A stretch of 64,000 nt of DNA from Mariniblastus fucicola (GCF_008087665.1 NZ_CP042912.1:682001-746000); one strand, 5' to 3'. Shown: positions 19,368 through 28,999, counted from the first letter of the stretch. The notes: generated by a model from the sequence alone, not told the origin. Numbers and translations: made by a program.

Positions 19368-22205
19368 CTACTTCGGCGTCAGCCTCGTGCCGATCAGATA
19401 GTCCTGCAGTCCGCGTCTTGGGCTGATCAGCGTAGTCAAAACACCGCAAGCCATCGACAGGAAGCATAGCAATCCCAACCCCATCGCGTAGAGCGCCGTG
19501 AGGGGATTTTCCATGATGTACTCCGCGACCGATCCGGCCTCTGGTTCGACGCCAGAGGATTGGCTATTGCCAAGGATGACTATAATCATCCACACGCCTG
19601 TTGTCGCAAAAGCTGGCAGCCACGAAAGAAACGAGCGGACAACGAGTTTCAAATACCCGACCTGTTTGCCTTTTTGGTTGGTGACCGAAATTCCCATCAG
19701 ATGAAAAATCGGGCCGCCGTGAAAAATGACTCCCAGCACGACCGGCACGATAAGGCTAAGCGACAGGCCGATAAAGAAACGCGATGCGTGAGGGGCCGGG
19801 ATTACGAAAAAGGCCAGCAGATACATGAACGCGCTGATCGTCGAATAAAGCAGGTATTCAATCCCGACCGTGATCCCCAAAACTCCGACTCGTGTCTCCC
19901 AGTCGATTCGATTGAGTTTCCCTTTGAGTGATCTGAGTTTGTCCGTTGTCCAGTTGAGCGTCGATGCTGAATCGGGTTGCTTGCGAAGCTCCGCCAGAAA
20001 AGACTGTGCTGAGAGCGGCAAGTTTTCCGTTTTCGAAATGGCTTTGCCAACAGTTTTGACCAACCGGCTGGCAAACTGTTCGGGGCTGCGATGTGCGTCC
20101 GACAACGACTGTTCCGACCAGCTGTCAACGATCGAACTCAAACGAGGATCCTTGTCGTCAGGTGCGATGTTGTCCACCACGTCGACCAGGCTGCGGTCAA
20201 TGATTTTTGCATTGCCATTTCGATCCAGCCAGACTTGAGGTAGCGAAAGCGTCTCTGGCATGGTGCCGTCCTTGATCGCGATCTTTAGTTCATCCGAAAC
20301 GTCCTGAATCAGCTTTTTGTACTCCGGCCAATCCGCCTCGTATCGCGATGCAATCACCGTTTGCAGCGGCAAACCTTCTACGGCTTCAAACGCATCCCAT
20401 CGCTTGCCCTCATCGTTAACGCCACCGTCAAGCCACCGTTGGCGAGTCGTTCGAGACAGCAAAATTCGCTGTTCAGACGGAGCACAATCAGAATCGTTGC
20501 ACAGGTGGACCCACACATTTCGATTTAATTGAGTGTCGACTCCGAGGTACACGGTCGTGTCGTCGGTGCGATGCAAAATCTGTCCGACGTTGTACGGACC
20601 CAGCATAAACGTTTCGCCGTCGCACTTCGGTTTGGGGTCGGGAATCAACAACTGGCGCGTCGCCGGGCGTCCGTCGGTGATGACTTGAGTGCCGCTGAGG
20701 ATCTCGTGCCAGCCTTCGTTTCCGGTCCGTCGAATGATAGGGCTGAGAATAATCAGCAATGGGACCACCGAGATCAGCGAGTTGACCGCGGTGCGCAATG
20801 TCGTGTCCACAGGAGAAGTTGTCATTGGCCAAATCGCAACCAGGATCAAGCCGACCACCAGCGGAACAGCGGCGCCGCCGGGGATGAAAAATGCTCGGAG
20901 CAACGCCCTGCTCCACGAAGGTTTCGCGCCTTCATGATCGATGACCTTCAGCCCCAGCAATCGCTTGCCAATCGTCTTTCCGGTGAACGCTTCCAGCAGA
21001 AAGAAATACATCAACGGAACGATGAATCCAAAAATCGGCCCAATCCAGGAAATTGGCCCCAGCATGTCCTCCACCGGGATGTCTTTCACTTTGGACATGA
21101 CACCGGCGTAAGCCCCGAATCCTCCCAGGCAAACTCCGATTGCCACCGCGACCAATACGATGTCGATCATGTAAGCCGAAACGCGCCGACCAATCGCGGC
21201 GAGCGAATCCTGGCTTTGGGCAAATGGCAAAAGTGCGTTTCTCAATTCCTGCAACGACTGATACCGCTTCGAACGGTTCTTTTCCAGGCAGCTTTGGAGG
21301 ATGCGTATCAGTTCGCGCGGCAAATCGTTGTCGATCTTTGGCGAATCCGTAATGATTTGAGCGGTCACCGTCATCGCGTCGCCGACAAATGGTGGCCGGC
21401 CCGTGAGCAAGCAACAGAGCGTTGCACCTACGGCGTAGATGTCCGTTCGGTTGTCCAGTTTCTCGCCCCGAATCTGTTCGGGGGCCGCATAAGCCGGCGT
21501 GCCCATAAAAGTGCCGGTTCGAGTCAGTTCGACGTCGGTTGAAATCACCGATTTGGACAGCCCGAAATCGCCGATCTTGACCCGCTCATCAGAATCGATG
21601 AAACAGTTCGAAGGCTTCACATCACGATGGATCAGCCCCATGCCGTGAGCCGCGTCCAGACCATCGATCACGTCCAGAATTTTGTCGACGGCTTCTCCGA
21701 CAGGCAGCGGCCCGTCCTGTTTGACGCGGTCATCAAGGGTTTCGCCAGGCATTAATTCCATGGCAATGAAGGGCTGGTCATCGAGTCGTCCGGCGCTGTA
21801 GACGAAGGTGACTCGTGGATGTGAAATCCTCGACGCGAGTTGAGCTTCGCGCTTAAACCGGGTGACTGAATCCTGATCCGAGAGATGGTTGCTCGAAAGA
21901 CGCTTCAATGCCACTTGGCGGCCATTGTTCGTATCAACAGCTTTCCAGACGACTCCCATGCCGCCGGATCCGAGAATGCTAATCAGTTCGTAGTTCTCGA
22001 TCCGTTCACCAGCGTGAAGCCCGCGGCCCGGTTTGGTGACCGAAGTCGTCGGTGCGATGGTGACGTCAGAAAACTCGGTCGGGTTGGCCAGTTCGCCGGC
22101 ATGCGTTTGTTCATCCTTGAGGCTGCAGCCGCATTCCTGGCAGAACTTGGGAGGTTCTGAATCGAAAGTGAATGTGGTTTTGCAACCGGAGCAGCGTATG
22201 ATCAA
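19368..22205 (-). CDS. Ser/Thr kinase with two RDD membrane blocks and a degenerate second kinase-like region
   Basis: The TTG at 22205 is preferred (945 residues) because GAGGA lies 6 bases upstream. A longer reading from 22322 would add 39 residues without a clear ribosome site. From the TTG: a zinc ribbon with Cys5, Cys8, Cys22 and Cys25; a complete kinase domain (LGSGGMGVVWKAVD, Lys101, HRDVKPSNC with Asp195, GDFGLSK with Asp213, GTPAYAAPEQ); an RDD-like membrane block at about 340-510; a second kinase-like region at about 525-710 with a recognisable LDRNGNAKIID but no HRD motif and no DFG; and a second RDD-like membrane block to the C-terminus. The layout looks like an internal duplication with loss of catalysis in copy two. 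It is divergent from the FHA-kinase gene. Confidence 0.87.
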   Translation of the reverse strand: MIIRCSGCKTTFTFDSEPPKFCQECGCSLKDEQTHAGELANPTEFSDVTIAPTTSVTKPGRGLHAGERIENYELISILGSGGMGVVWKAVDTNNGRQVALKRLSSNHLSDQDSVTRFKREAQLASRISHPRVTFVYSAGRLDDQPFIAMELMPGETLDDRVKQDGPLPVGEAVDKILDVIDGLDAAHGMGLIHRDVKPSNCFIDSDERVKIGDFGLSKSVISTDVELTRTGTFMGTPAYAAPEQIRGEKLDNRTDIYAVGATLCCLLTGRPPFVGDAMTVTAQIITDSPKIDNDLPRELIRILQSCLEKNRSKRYQSLQELRNALLPFAQSQDSLAAIGRRVSAYMIDIVLVAVAIGVCLGGFGAYAGVMSKVKDIPVEDMLGPISWIGPIFGFIVPLMYFFLLEAFTGKTIGKRLLGLKVIDHEGAKPSWSRALLRAFFIPGGAAVPLVVGLILVAIWPMTTSPVDTTLRTAVNSLISVVPLLIILSPIIRRTGNEGWHEILSGTQVITDGRPATRQLLIPDPKPKCDGETFMLGPYNVGQILHRTDDTTVYLGVDTQLNRNVWVHLCNDSDCAPSEQRILLSRTTRQRWLDGGVNDEGKRWDAFEAVEGLPLQTVIASRYEADWPEYKKLIQDVSDELKIAIKDGTMPETLSLPQVWLDRNGNAKIIDRSLVDVVDNIAPDDKDPRLSSIVDSWSEQSLSDAHRSPEQFASRLVKTVGKAISKTENLPLSAQSFLAELRKQPDSASTLNWTTDKLRSLKGKLNRIDWETRVGVLGITVGIEYLLYSTISAFMYLLAFFVIPAPHASRFFIGLSLSLIVPVVLGVIFHGGPIFHLMGISVTNQKGKQVGYLKLVVRSFLSWLPAFATTGVWMIIVILGNSQSSGVEPEAGSVAEYIMENPLTALYAMGLGLLCFLSMACGVLTTLISPRRGLQDYLIGTRLTPK

Positions 22206-22434
22206 CGCGATTCCTCGCCTGAAATTGTGGCTTGAAAGTGGCTTTGGCAGAAGCCGGTGCTGGTGATCCAGCGTGAACTCCAAGTTCCTGATTTTAGTCG
22301 CCAGCGATGACCCCGTCGACACGAATCACATCGGTAAAACGCGAGTACTGCCTTCAATCTGCGGTGTTGCGGTGTTACAGTATGAACAGGACTATTGCCT
22401 CCGCTTCGTTCCGCTTTGAGAACCCCGACAGCTA

Positions 22435-23643
22435 ATGAAACTCAGCCTCACCGTCATCGCAGGCCCCGACCAAGGGCAAACATACGAACTCCCTGCGGGT
22501 AAGACCCTCGTTCTCGGGCGCGGCGACAAAGCCGACATTCGGGTCAATGATCCCGCCGTTTCGCGAACGCATTTCGAAGCTTCCAATCAGGGAGACGGCC
22601 TGCTGGTTGCCGATCGTGGCAGTCGATCCGGTTTGTTCGTTGATGGTTCGAAAGTTGAAACCGCGAACGTTTCGGTGGGAGCAGTCATCCAGGTCGGCGA
22701 TACCCGGATGCGAGTTTCGGTCGTAGGTGAACCGACAATGGCCAGTTCGGCTCCGCAAGTCGAAGAAAAGCCGCTGCCGCAAATGGTCGGCGAAAAACTT
22801 GGTCCCTATCTGCTGCAAAACGTGATTGGACAGGGCGCCTCGGGCGTTGTCTTCAAGGCAACCGACGAAGAAAACAATCGCATCGCAGCGGTAAAGGTGC
22901 TCTCGCCAACCTTCACTTCGTCTGACGAGCAACGGCAGCGTTTTGTTCGAGCGATGAAGACCATGTTGCCGATTCGCAGCCCCCGGATTCTCCGGCTGTA
23001 CAACGCTGGCAAGAACGGTCCATATTGTTGGGCAGCGATGGAATACGTTGACGGAGACAATCTCGCGGACTTGATTCAACGCATCGGCATCGAGGGAATG
23101 TTGGACTGGAAAGAAGTCTGGCGAGTCGCAGTGGATGTCGCTCACGCTCTCAATACGGGCTACGAAAACAAGATCGTGCACCGAAATGTGACGCCCAAGA
23201 ACATCCTCAGACGCTCCAGCGACAAAGCCTGTTTGCTTGGCGATTTTATGCTCGCCAAAGCACTCGAAGGCACACTGGCGCAGGACGTTACGTCGCCCGG
23301 TCAAATTCTCGGTGAGCTTTCCTATCTGGCTCCGGAACGAACTCGTGGCGATGCCGAAATCGACACGCGAAGCGATTTGTACGGATTGGGAGCGACCTGC
23401 TACGCTCTGCTCACCGGACGTCCGCCAGTCAGCGGAACTTCAATGGTCGACATCATCAAAAACGTTCGCGATGAAAAGCCCGATCCACCAAAGAACTACC
23501 AGCTTTCGGTGAACGATCTGTTTCAGGATTTGATCATGACATTGATCGAAAAAGATCCTGCCGATCGTGTTCAGACGCCTGCAAAGCTGATCAGCGAATT
23601 GCTGCGAATAGGCAAGTTCAACAATCTGGATGCGAAGATTTAG
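22435..23643 (+). CDS. FHA domain fused to a pseudokinase-like domain
   Basis: A 402-residue soluble protein. Residues 1-95 are an FHA domain (LGRG at 27-30, SRTH at 43-46), which would bind phosphothreonine peptides. Residues about 123-390 follow the protein-kinase fold with a Gly-rich loop (IGQGASGVVF) and the ATP-binding Lys154 in AAVKV. However, the catalytic loop reads HRNVTPKN, with Asn251 where kinases have Asp, and the metal-binding motif reads GDFM. The APE-like LAPERTRG is kept. Known kinases need the catalytic Asp, so this is probably a pseudokinase or a very weak kinase acting as a phospho-reader or scaffold. Its start lies 229 bases from the divergent kinase/RDD gene, which suggests joint control. 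Confidence 0.88.
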   Translation: MKLSLTVIAGPDQGQTYELPAGKTLVLGRGDKADIRVNDPAVSRTHFEASNQGDGLLVADRGSRSGLFVDGSKVETANVSVGAVIQVGDTRMRVSVVGEPTMASSAPQVEEKPLPQMVGEKLGPYLLQNVIGQGASGVVFKATDEENNRIAAVKVLSPTFTSSDEQRQRFVRAMKTMLPIRSPRILRLYNAGKNGPYCWAAMEYVDGDNLADLIQRIGIEGMLDWKEVWRVAVDVAHALNTGYENKIVHRNVTPKNILRRSSDKACLLGDFMLAKALEGTLAQDVTSPGQILGELSYLAPERTRGDAEIDTRSDLYGLGATCYALLTGRPPVSGTSMVDIIKNVRDEKPDPPKNYQLSVNDLFQDLIMTLIEKDPADRVQTPAKLISELLRIGKFNNLDAKI

Positions 23644-23672
23644 CCCTGCGACCTGCGACGGTCGGGACATCG

Positions 23673-24914
23673 CTATTCGTATCGCAACGCATCGATAGGG
23701 TCCAGTTTGCTCGCGCGGCGTGCCGGATAGAATCCGAAGAATGCGCCGACGGCTGCTGCGAACAGAAACGCGACGATGGCAGCGGGAATCGAAACGATGA
23801 TCGGCCAGTCCGTTCCCGTCGAAAACGAGTTGATCAGCGTTGTAATCCCGATCGAGGCGCTAATGCCAAGTGCGAATCCGATCAGGCCGCCCACACAGGA
23901 AAGCAGGATCGATTCCACCAGAAACTGCATCAGAATGTCGCGAGAACGTGCGCCCACCGCCATGCGGATTCCAATTTCGCGAGTCCGCTCGGTAACCGAG
24001 ACCAGCATGATGTTCATGATGCCAACGCCTCCGACGAGCAGCGAAATGCCGGCAATCGAAGCCAGCATGAGAGTCATCGTTCCCGTGATCATGCCCAGCA
24101 TGTCTGCGATTTCATTGGTCGTCTTGATATCGAAGTCTGCGTCGACTTCTTTGTCAATGCTGTGACGATCGAGCAACAGTTGAGTTACCTCGGCTTTGGC
24201 GGCTTCGACTTGAGCACTCGATTTTGCGGACGCGAAAACAACATGCACGTCGTCAAAGCTGGATCCATTAAGAGTTCGGCGCACCGAAGTGTATGGCATC
24301 AGAATCACGCTGTCCTGGTCTTCGCCCATCATGTTGGCGCCTTTCTTCTCCAGAATGCCGACAACGCGGAAAGGCTTGTTGTTGATACGCACGGTTTGGT
24401 CCAGCGGATCCGACGTTTGAAACAGCTTGTTGACCAACGTGTGTCCAATGACGCAAACTTTGTCTGCTTTGTCGATTTGTGACTGGTCAAAAAATGAACC
24501 GTATTCAACGGGCCAGTTACGGACTTTCAGATAGTCCGGTCCGACGCCGAACATTTCGTTGGGGCTGATGTTCAGATTTCCGTAGACGACCTGGCCACCG
24601 GTTCCGACCAGCGGAGACGAGGCCTGGATCAAACTGCACTCGTCGGAAATGGCCCGAGCATCATCGGAAGTCAGCGTGTTGACTCGGCCGGAACGAACGC
24701 CACCCTTTTTGCTTTCGCCCGGGAAGATGATCATCACATTGGTGCCGAAACTTTCCAGCTCGCCCTGAACGAGCGCACTTGCGCTCTGTCCGATCGAAAC
24801 CATTGTGGTCACCGCGGCGATTCCGATCACCACGCCAAGTACCGTTAGTGCCGCTCGCATTTTGTTCTTGGCGAGTGCCTTGGTGGCGATGGCCAGCGTT
24901 TTAAGGGGTCCCAT
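23673..24914 (-). CDS. MacB-like ABC transporter permease without ATPase domain
   Basis: A 413-residue FtsX/MacB-type permease. One N-terminal membrane helix (LTVLGVVIGIAAVTTM) is followed by a periplasmic domain of about 230 residues and three C-terminal helices, with the conserved MLVSVTERTREIGIRMAVGA between. Classical MacB carries an N-terminal ATPase in the same chain; here it is absent and no separate ATPase lies adjacent. The ATG is one base after the stop of the MacA-like gene, so they are translationally coupled. The pair probably forms a tripartite export system for an unknown substrate, using an ATPase encoded elsewhere. Confidence 0.88.
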   Translation of the reverse strand: MGPLKTLAIATKALAKNKMRAALTVLGVVIGIAAVTTMVSIGQSASALVQGELESFGTNVMIIFPGESKKGGVRSGRVNTLTSDDARAISDECSLIQASSPLVGTGGQVVYGNLNISPNEMFGVGPDYLKVRNWPVEYGSFFDQSQIDKADKVCVIGHTLVNKLFQTSDPLDQTVRINNKPFRVVGILEKKGANMMGEDQDSVILMPYTSVRRTLNGSSFDDVHVVFASAKSSAQVEAAKAEVTQLLLDRHSIDKEVDADFDIKTTNEIADMLGMITGTMTLMLASIAGISLLVGGVGIMNIMLVSVTERTREIGIRMAVGARSRDILMQFLVESILLSCVGGLIGFALGISASIGITTLINSFSTGTDWPIIVSIPAAIVAFLFAAAVGAFFGFYPARRASKLDPIDALRYE

Positions 24915-24915
24915 G

Positions 24916-26292
24916 CTACTCTTCGCCTCGAGCTTTCTGACCGATCACCAGTTCCATGCCTTTTTCAACATCACCAGAGACCAATTCCCAAAACCGACTG
25001 TCGCTGATGCCGACTTTGACCTCGATGGCCTTGAGTCGTTCGCCTTCCACGACCCACACGTGGCGGATCTTCTTGTCTTTCTTTTTTCCGTTCGTCGATT
25101 CGTCATCCGCCAGTTCGGTCGAAAGCTGATCCTCGTTTGAGTCGTCGGCGTCAGAATTCGAATTTGCGGAATCGGAATCGTCTTTGTCAGGGCTCTCGTT
25201 GGATTCGTCGTCGACATTTTCGTCGCCCCCTTCGTCAGCCTCTTCATCGGAGTCAGATTTGCCAATGTCGAGAAGGTGCTGATCCTGTTCGCGAACATGT
25301 TCCTTGTTTGTCGGGAAGAATCGAATCGCGCCTTTGGGGATCTTGACGACGTTCTCGCGTTTGCGAATCTGGAACGAAAGATCAGCAGTCATTCCAGGTA
25401 GCAACTTCAAATCCGGGTTGGGGCATCCAACAACAACCGGATAGGTGACAACGTTCTGAAGCTCGGCAGAGCTAAATCGAACTTCCTCGATAAAACCTTC
25501 AAACTCCGAATCCGGATAGGCCGTCACGGTAAAAGTAACCGGTTGTTCGGAGTCCGCAGCTTCACGGATCAGCCCGATTTCCGATTCGTCAACGTCAGCA
25601 AAGATGTGCATTTTCTCGCGCATCCCAACGCCGACCACAAACAGTTCCGGGGTCTGAAATTGGGCCGCGAGAGTTTGGCCAGGTTCGACTTTCCGGTCGA
25701 TAATCATGCCGTCTTCCGGCGAACGAATCTCACAATAATCCAGATTCGTCTGGGAGTTCGTAAGCGTAGCCTTGGATCGTTCTACCGCAGCCTCGGCGAT
25801 GACCAGTTGTGCTTCCTGGGACAATCGACTGAAGCGAACGCGGTCGAGTTCCGACTGTGCGATGAAGTCCTTGTTCTTCTCTCTCAGTTTCATCGCGCGA
25901 CGCTCGTCGTTTCGAGCTTGCTGCAGAAGCGCCTTGACGCGCTGCACGTCAGCCATCGCGGTCGCCAGAGTCGCTTTGTCGCGAGCCACATTGGCTGCGA
26001 AAAGTTTCGGGTCGATTCGGGCAAGAACCTCGTTCTGTTTGACTTCCTGATTGAACTCAACGAACAAGTCCACGATAGGACCGGAAACGAACGAGCCAAT
26101 TTGGACTTTCTTGACCGGCCGAACCGTACCGGTCGCGCTGACTTGCTGCTTCAAGGTGCCGACGTTGGTTTTGACGGTACGCCAGCGAGGCTTGTTGCTC
26201 TCCTCGATTTTTTTCGCAATCGGGCCGTAGGCGAAGTAGCCGATCGCGCCAAGAACGGCGAGCGCAATGGTGGTTTTGATCGGGAATTTCAA
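24916..26292 (-). CDS. MacA-like periplasmic adaptor (membrane fusion protein)
   Basis: A 458-residue protein with an N-terminal membrane anchor (TIALAVLGAIGYFAYG), a biotinyl-lipoyl-like domain around VSATGTVRPVKKVQIG, a long helical hairpin of about residues 105-165, a second lipoyl half (IRSPEDGMIIDRKVEPG) and a beta-barrel domain. An unusually acidic Asp/Ser/Glu-rich insertion of about 60 residues lies near 345-405, inside the membrane-proximal region. The start is a TTG with AGGTGA about 6 bases upstream; no better ATG is in frame. It pairs with the MacB-like permease that follows. The substrate is unknown. The acidic loop could bind calcium, which is inference. Confidence 0.88.
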   Translation of the reverse strand: MKFPIKTTIALAVLGAIGYFAYGPIAKKIEESNKPRWRTVKTNVGTLKQQVSATGTVRPVKKVQIGSFVSGPIVDLFVEFNQEVKQNEVLARIDPKLFAANVARDKATLATAMADVQRVKALLQQARNDERRAMKLREKNKDFIAQSELDRVRFSRLSQEAQLVIAEAAVERSKATLTNSQTNLDYCEIRSPEDGMIIDRKVEPGQTLAAQFQTPELFVVGVGMREKMHIFADVDESEIGLIREAADSEQPVTFTVTAYPDSEFEGFIEEVRFSSAELQNVVTYPVVVGCPNPDLKLLPGMTADLSFQIRKRENVVKIPKGAIRFFPTNKEHVREQDQHLLDIGKSDSDEEADEGGDENVDDESNESPDKDDSDSANSNSDADDSNEDQLSTELADDESTNGKKKDKKIRHVWVVEGERLKAIEVKVGISDSRFWELVSGDVEKGMELVIGQKARGEE

Positions 26293-26427
26293 AAAATCAC
26301 CTGGAGAGTGGGCAAGGAGGTTACCCCTTTATAGTTGGATCACGCGACATGGCAACGGTTGCAAAGCGATGCACTTTGGCTGTACACCATTCGGGCCGGC
26401 AAGGTTTCGCCAAGTTCAAAACTGGGC

Positions 26428-27891
26428 CTAGAACGCGATTCCAGACCGGATCATGAACGAATCCTGGATCGGGATATCAGCCAGCGGAGCCGTGCGATAA
26501 ACCAGTTCGCGCTCAAACACGTATCCTACGTCAAAGAAACCGGTGACGCGCCGCGGTCCCATCCACTCCAGCCCCATAAATGCGCGGACATCGTTGATGT
26601 CGACCTGATCTTCGAATCCCGCAGCACGATCGATTGCCCAGCTGCCTCCGCCATATTCGGCGCCGACGTACGCCCAGCCTTCAAAGTTGTTGAAATTCGG
26701 GATGCGATGTGAGACCTTGCTACGCGGGAACGTCAGGTCGATCTTCATGTCAGGATTTGGGTTGGCGTAGATCCCGAAAACCGGAAGCATCTTCAATCGA
26801 ATTCGATCGAGGTACTCGACACCGATCTTGCCGACCATGTACTCGTTGATTCGACGCCAACCGACCAGCCGACCAGTCATGCGAAGTGAGTCCGAAGACA
26901 AGTTGTCAAAATCGCTGTACACGCCAATCGTAAAATTGTTGTCAAATCCAAACCCGCGAGCCGGATCGGTGGTGTGATCGAAGGCCAGATACGCGCTGTA
27001 CGCGCGAGGCGGTAGGTCGACTCCGGTTTCGACCGTGTCCGGGCCGTGCCACCAGTGAGCCGCGAAACCCGGGGAAATCCGCAGCGGTTGCGGACCGCCA
27101 AAGAACCTTGGCCACGTTGCTGTCGTCGCGACTTCCAGATCGTTGATGCCAAGCTCGTTTCCGATTGAGCTGTTCCCTCCGCTCCCGTAAATCCATGTTT
27201 GACGGGCACGAGGTCTTTCGAGAACGCGTGGCAAGAAGTTGTTGCGAAAGTTTGACCAGGCCTGGTTCGCCCAGGTCCAGTCGATCGATGGAAGCCAGTC
27301 AGTCCCGGTGCCCTGATAGGGCCACTGGTTCTGTGGAAGGTAGCCCTGGCCTTGCGGCAAGTTGTAATTGAAAGCCGGCTGATTCCCCGTCACGTCACGA
27401 AACGATTGAACAGGCGGAGGTGATACCGGAGCAACCTGCGGCTGGAAGACCTGGGGTTGAATGTTGGGTGGCTGCAAGTTCTGCGGCAATTGAAAATTCG
27501 GGTTGCCGTTGCCAATGAACGCTGGCTGTTGAACGGTGGGAAAAACCGGAAATGGCTGATTGCCAGATGAAAACGGGTCGAAGCCTGGCAGCGACGGCGT
27601 TCCAAACTGGGGAGCCGTCTGAATCGCAGTCGGTTGGCTGAACGTTGGCGGTTGGAAAGTGGGCTGTCCAAGGGAAACGCCGCCTTGTGGGAACGCGGTC
27701 GGCGAAGTTGCGGCCAATCCAGGGAAATTCAGCTGTTGCGGCGGCGGAGGAAGCGTGGCTGGTTGCGGCTGCGTTTGCAACGAGAAAAAGTCATCGATTC
27801 CGGTTCCTTCGAAGCGCGCACGCTGCGAGTACGCTTTGCCCACAAACAAAAAAGTGCAAGCAAAAAGTGATAGCAGGATTTTTTGAACCAT
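26428..27891 (-). CDS. DUF1207-like outer-membrane protein with Pro/Gln-rich N-terminus
   Basis: The ATG at 27891 (Met15 of the longest frame) gives 487 residues and a signal peptide ending near VGKAYSQ. Residues about 25-180 are very rich in Pro, Gln, Phe and Asn and look disordered. The C-terminal 270 residues alternate hydrophobic and polar residues and resemble DUF1207 proteins (WIYGSGGNSSIGN start, IKVGYV-like strands), ending in SGIAF, the aromatic C-terminus common in outer-membrane barrels. Its role is unknown. A separate promoter is expected in the 258-base gap to the divergent lipoprotein gene. Confidence 0.78.
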   Translation of the reverse strand: MVQKILLSLFACTFLFVGKAYSQRARFEGTGIDDFFSLQTQPQPATLPPPPQQLNFPGLAATSPTAFPQGGVSLGQPTFQPPTFSQPTAIQTAPQFGTPSLPGFDPFSSGNQPFPVFPTVQQPAFIGNGNPNFQLPQNLQPPNIQPQVFQPQVAPVSPPPVQSFRDVTGNQPAFNYNLPQGQGYLPQNQWPYQGTGTDWLPSIDWTWANQAWSNFRNNFLPRVLERPRARQTWIYGSGGNSSIGNELGINDLEVATTATWPRFFGGPQPLRISPGFAAHWWHGPDTVETGVDLPPRAYSAYLAFDHTTDPARGFGFDNNFTIGVYSDFDNLSSDSLRMTGRLVGWRRINEYMVGKIGVEYLDRIRLKMLPVFGIYANPNPDMKIDLTFPRSKVSHRIPNFNNFEGWAYVGAEYGGGSWAIDRAAGFEDQVDINDVRAFMGLEWMGPRRVTGFFDVGYVFERELVYRTAPLADIPIQDSFMIRSGIAF

Positions 27892-28149
27892 CTTTTTGTT
27901 TTGGCTCAAGATTGGGGCTCCGAAAAGCGACAACGGTCGGTTTTGTTTCTAGTTACAGTTCCGAAGATATTGGGTCAAGGCATCTTGGACTAAACTACCT
28001 TTCTGCGGTAAAGCTGAAACAGAGAAGGGAGCCATCTTCAATGTCATCAACATTGAGATTGACCAAAATTTTTCCAGCGGTAAGAATTCCCGCTGATTCG
28101 AAATCGTGAACTCAATACTCTCGTGATCAACTTCCATGGAAGGAAGACT

Positions 28150-28761
28150 ATGTTCAGGCAAATCACAACCATCCTGTTAGCTCTTATATTGACGACGGCT
28201 TTTATTGGCTGTTCGGAACCCGCTGCAACGACGGAAAGCGGTGAGAGCGAAGATACTGTTTCCCAAACACGTGAATCTGCGATTCCAGAAACTGATGTCG
28301 CCACACAACCCGATACGCTGCCGGGCAGCGATGCAACTGCGAAGGTTGTATGCGAACGGTTCCTGGCTTTGCTTTCCAAAAACGAACGCAATCTCGCGGA
28401 GCAACTGCTGACTCGCCAGGCTTTCAAAGCCACCGTCGACGCAGGACTGGAACTCGAAGCACTCGGCGGTCCCGGTTCAAAGGTTAAAGTCGGCGAAGCT
28501 TCCTACGCGACGAGCCGCGCCAAAGTTGCTCAGGTGCCTTGCACTGTGGTCGAGAAAGACGGCTCAAAACAGTCGCTTTTGTGGATGATGCGTCGGGGCG
28601 ATTCGGGCTGGCGTATTGCAGGTTTGATCGTCGAAACCGGCGAGTCCCAGGAGTTCTTGAGCTTGGAAAACAGAGCCGATGTTGCCGCAATTATGGCGTC
28701 TCAGGGTGGCAGTTCGTCAGAAGGCAATATTCGTCAGGTCTCCGCGACAGACGACGAATAG
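28150..28761 (+). CDS. Putative lipoprotein, 203 aa
   Basis: The ATG at 28150 is preceded by AAGGA at 6 bases. The N-terminus is a lipoprotein signal with hydrophobic core LLALILTTAF and Cys at residue 20 (AFIGC). An acidic, Ser/Thr-rich linker of about 40 residues follows. Residues about 65-170 form a compact domain of one helix bundle and several strands (SLLWMMRRGDSGWRIAGLIVE), reminiscent of the NTF2-like/DUF4878-type folds that read as a small cone-shaped domain. That comparison is by eye and weak. Function unknown; probably anchored in the envelope. Confidence 0.75.
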   Translation: MFRQITTILLALILTTAFIGCSEPAATTESGESEDTVSQTRESAIPETDVATQPDTLPGSDATAKVVCERFLALLSKNERNLAEQLLTRQAFKATVDAGLELEALGGPGSKVKVGEASYATSRAKVAQVPCTVVEKDGSKQSLLWMMRRGDSGWRIAGLIVETGESQEFLSLENRADVAAIMASQGGSSSEGNIRQVSATDDE

Positions 28762-28836
28762 TAGCCGATTCGCTGCGACGGCGAAGCGGTGTCAACGATT
28801 GGGGCACGCGGCTGTCGCCTTTGCCGAGGTTTCCGT

Positions 28837-28980
28837 ATGGAAATACGGCCAGAAAATGAAAATCTGGAAGAAAGGCTACACCGCGGGCTTGATTTTGCCG
28901 AACTAGCAACGGAATTGGGAGTCTTTCCCGAAACGCCAAACGAGCGTCTTTACGCGGCTCGCGTTATCGATATACTTTGA
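28837..28980 (+). CDS. Possible small protein, 47 aa, just upstream of tRNA-Arg
   Basis: An ATG at 28837 with GAGG 7 bases upstream opens a 47-residue acidic, helical frame that ends 19 bases before the tRNA. The residues LEERLHRGLDFAELATELG look like an amphipathic helical protein rather than random translation. No family is recognised, and short frames like this arise by chance, so it is a tentative call. Confidence 0.35.
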   Translation: MEIRPENENLEERLHRGLDFAELATELGVFPETPNERLYAARVIDIL

Positions 28981-28999
28981 CGCTCTCAAGCACAAAAAT

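Noticed and set aside
20529-21542. Plus-strand open frame of 337 residues antisense to the kinase/RDD gene
   Set aside because: It overlaps a well-supported kinase gene on the other strand, has no domain or start site, and its composition is that of a shadow frame.
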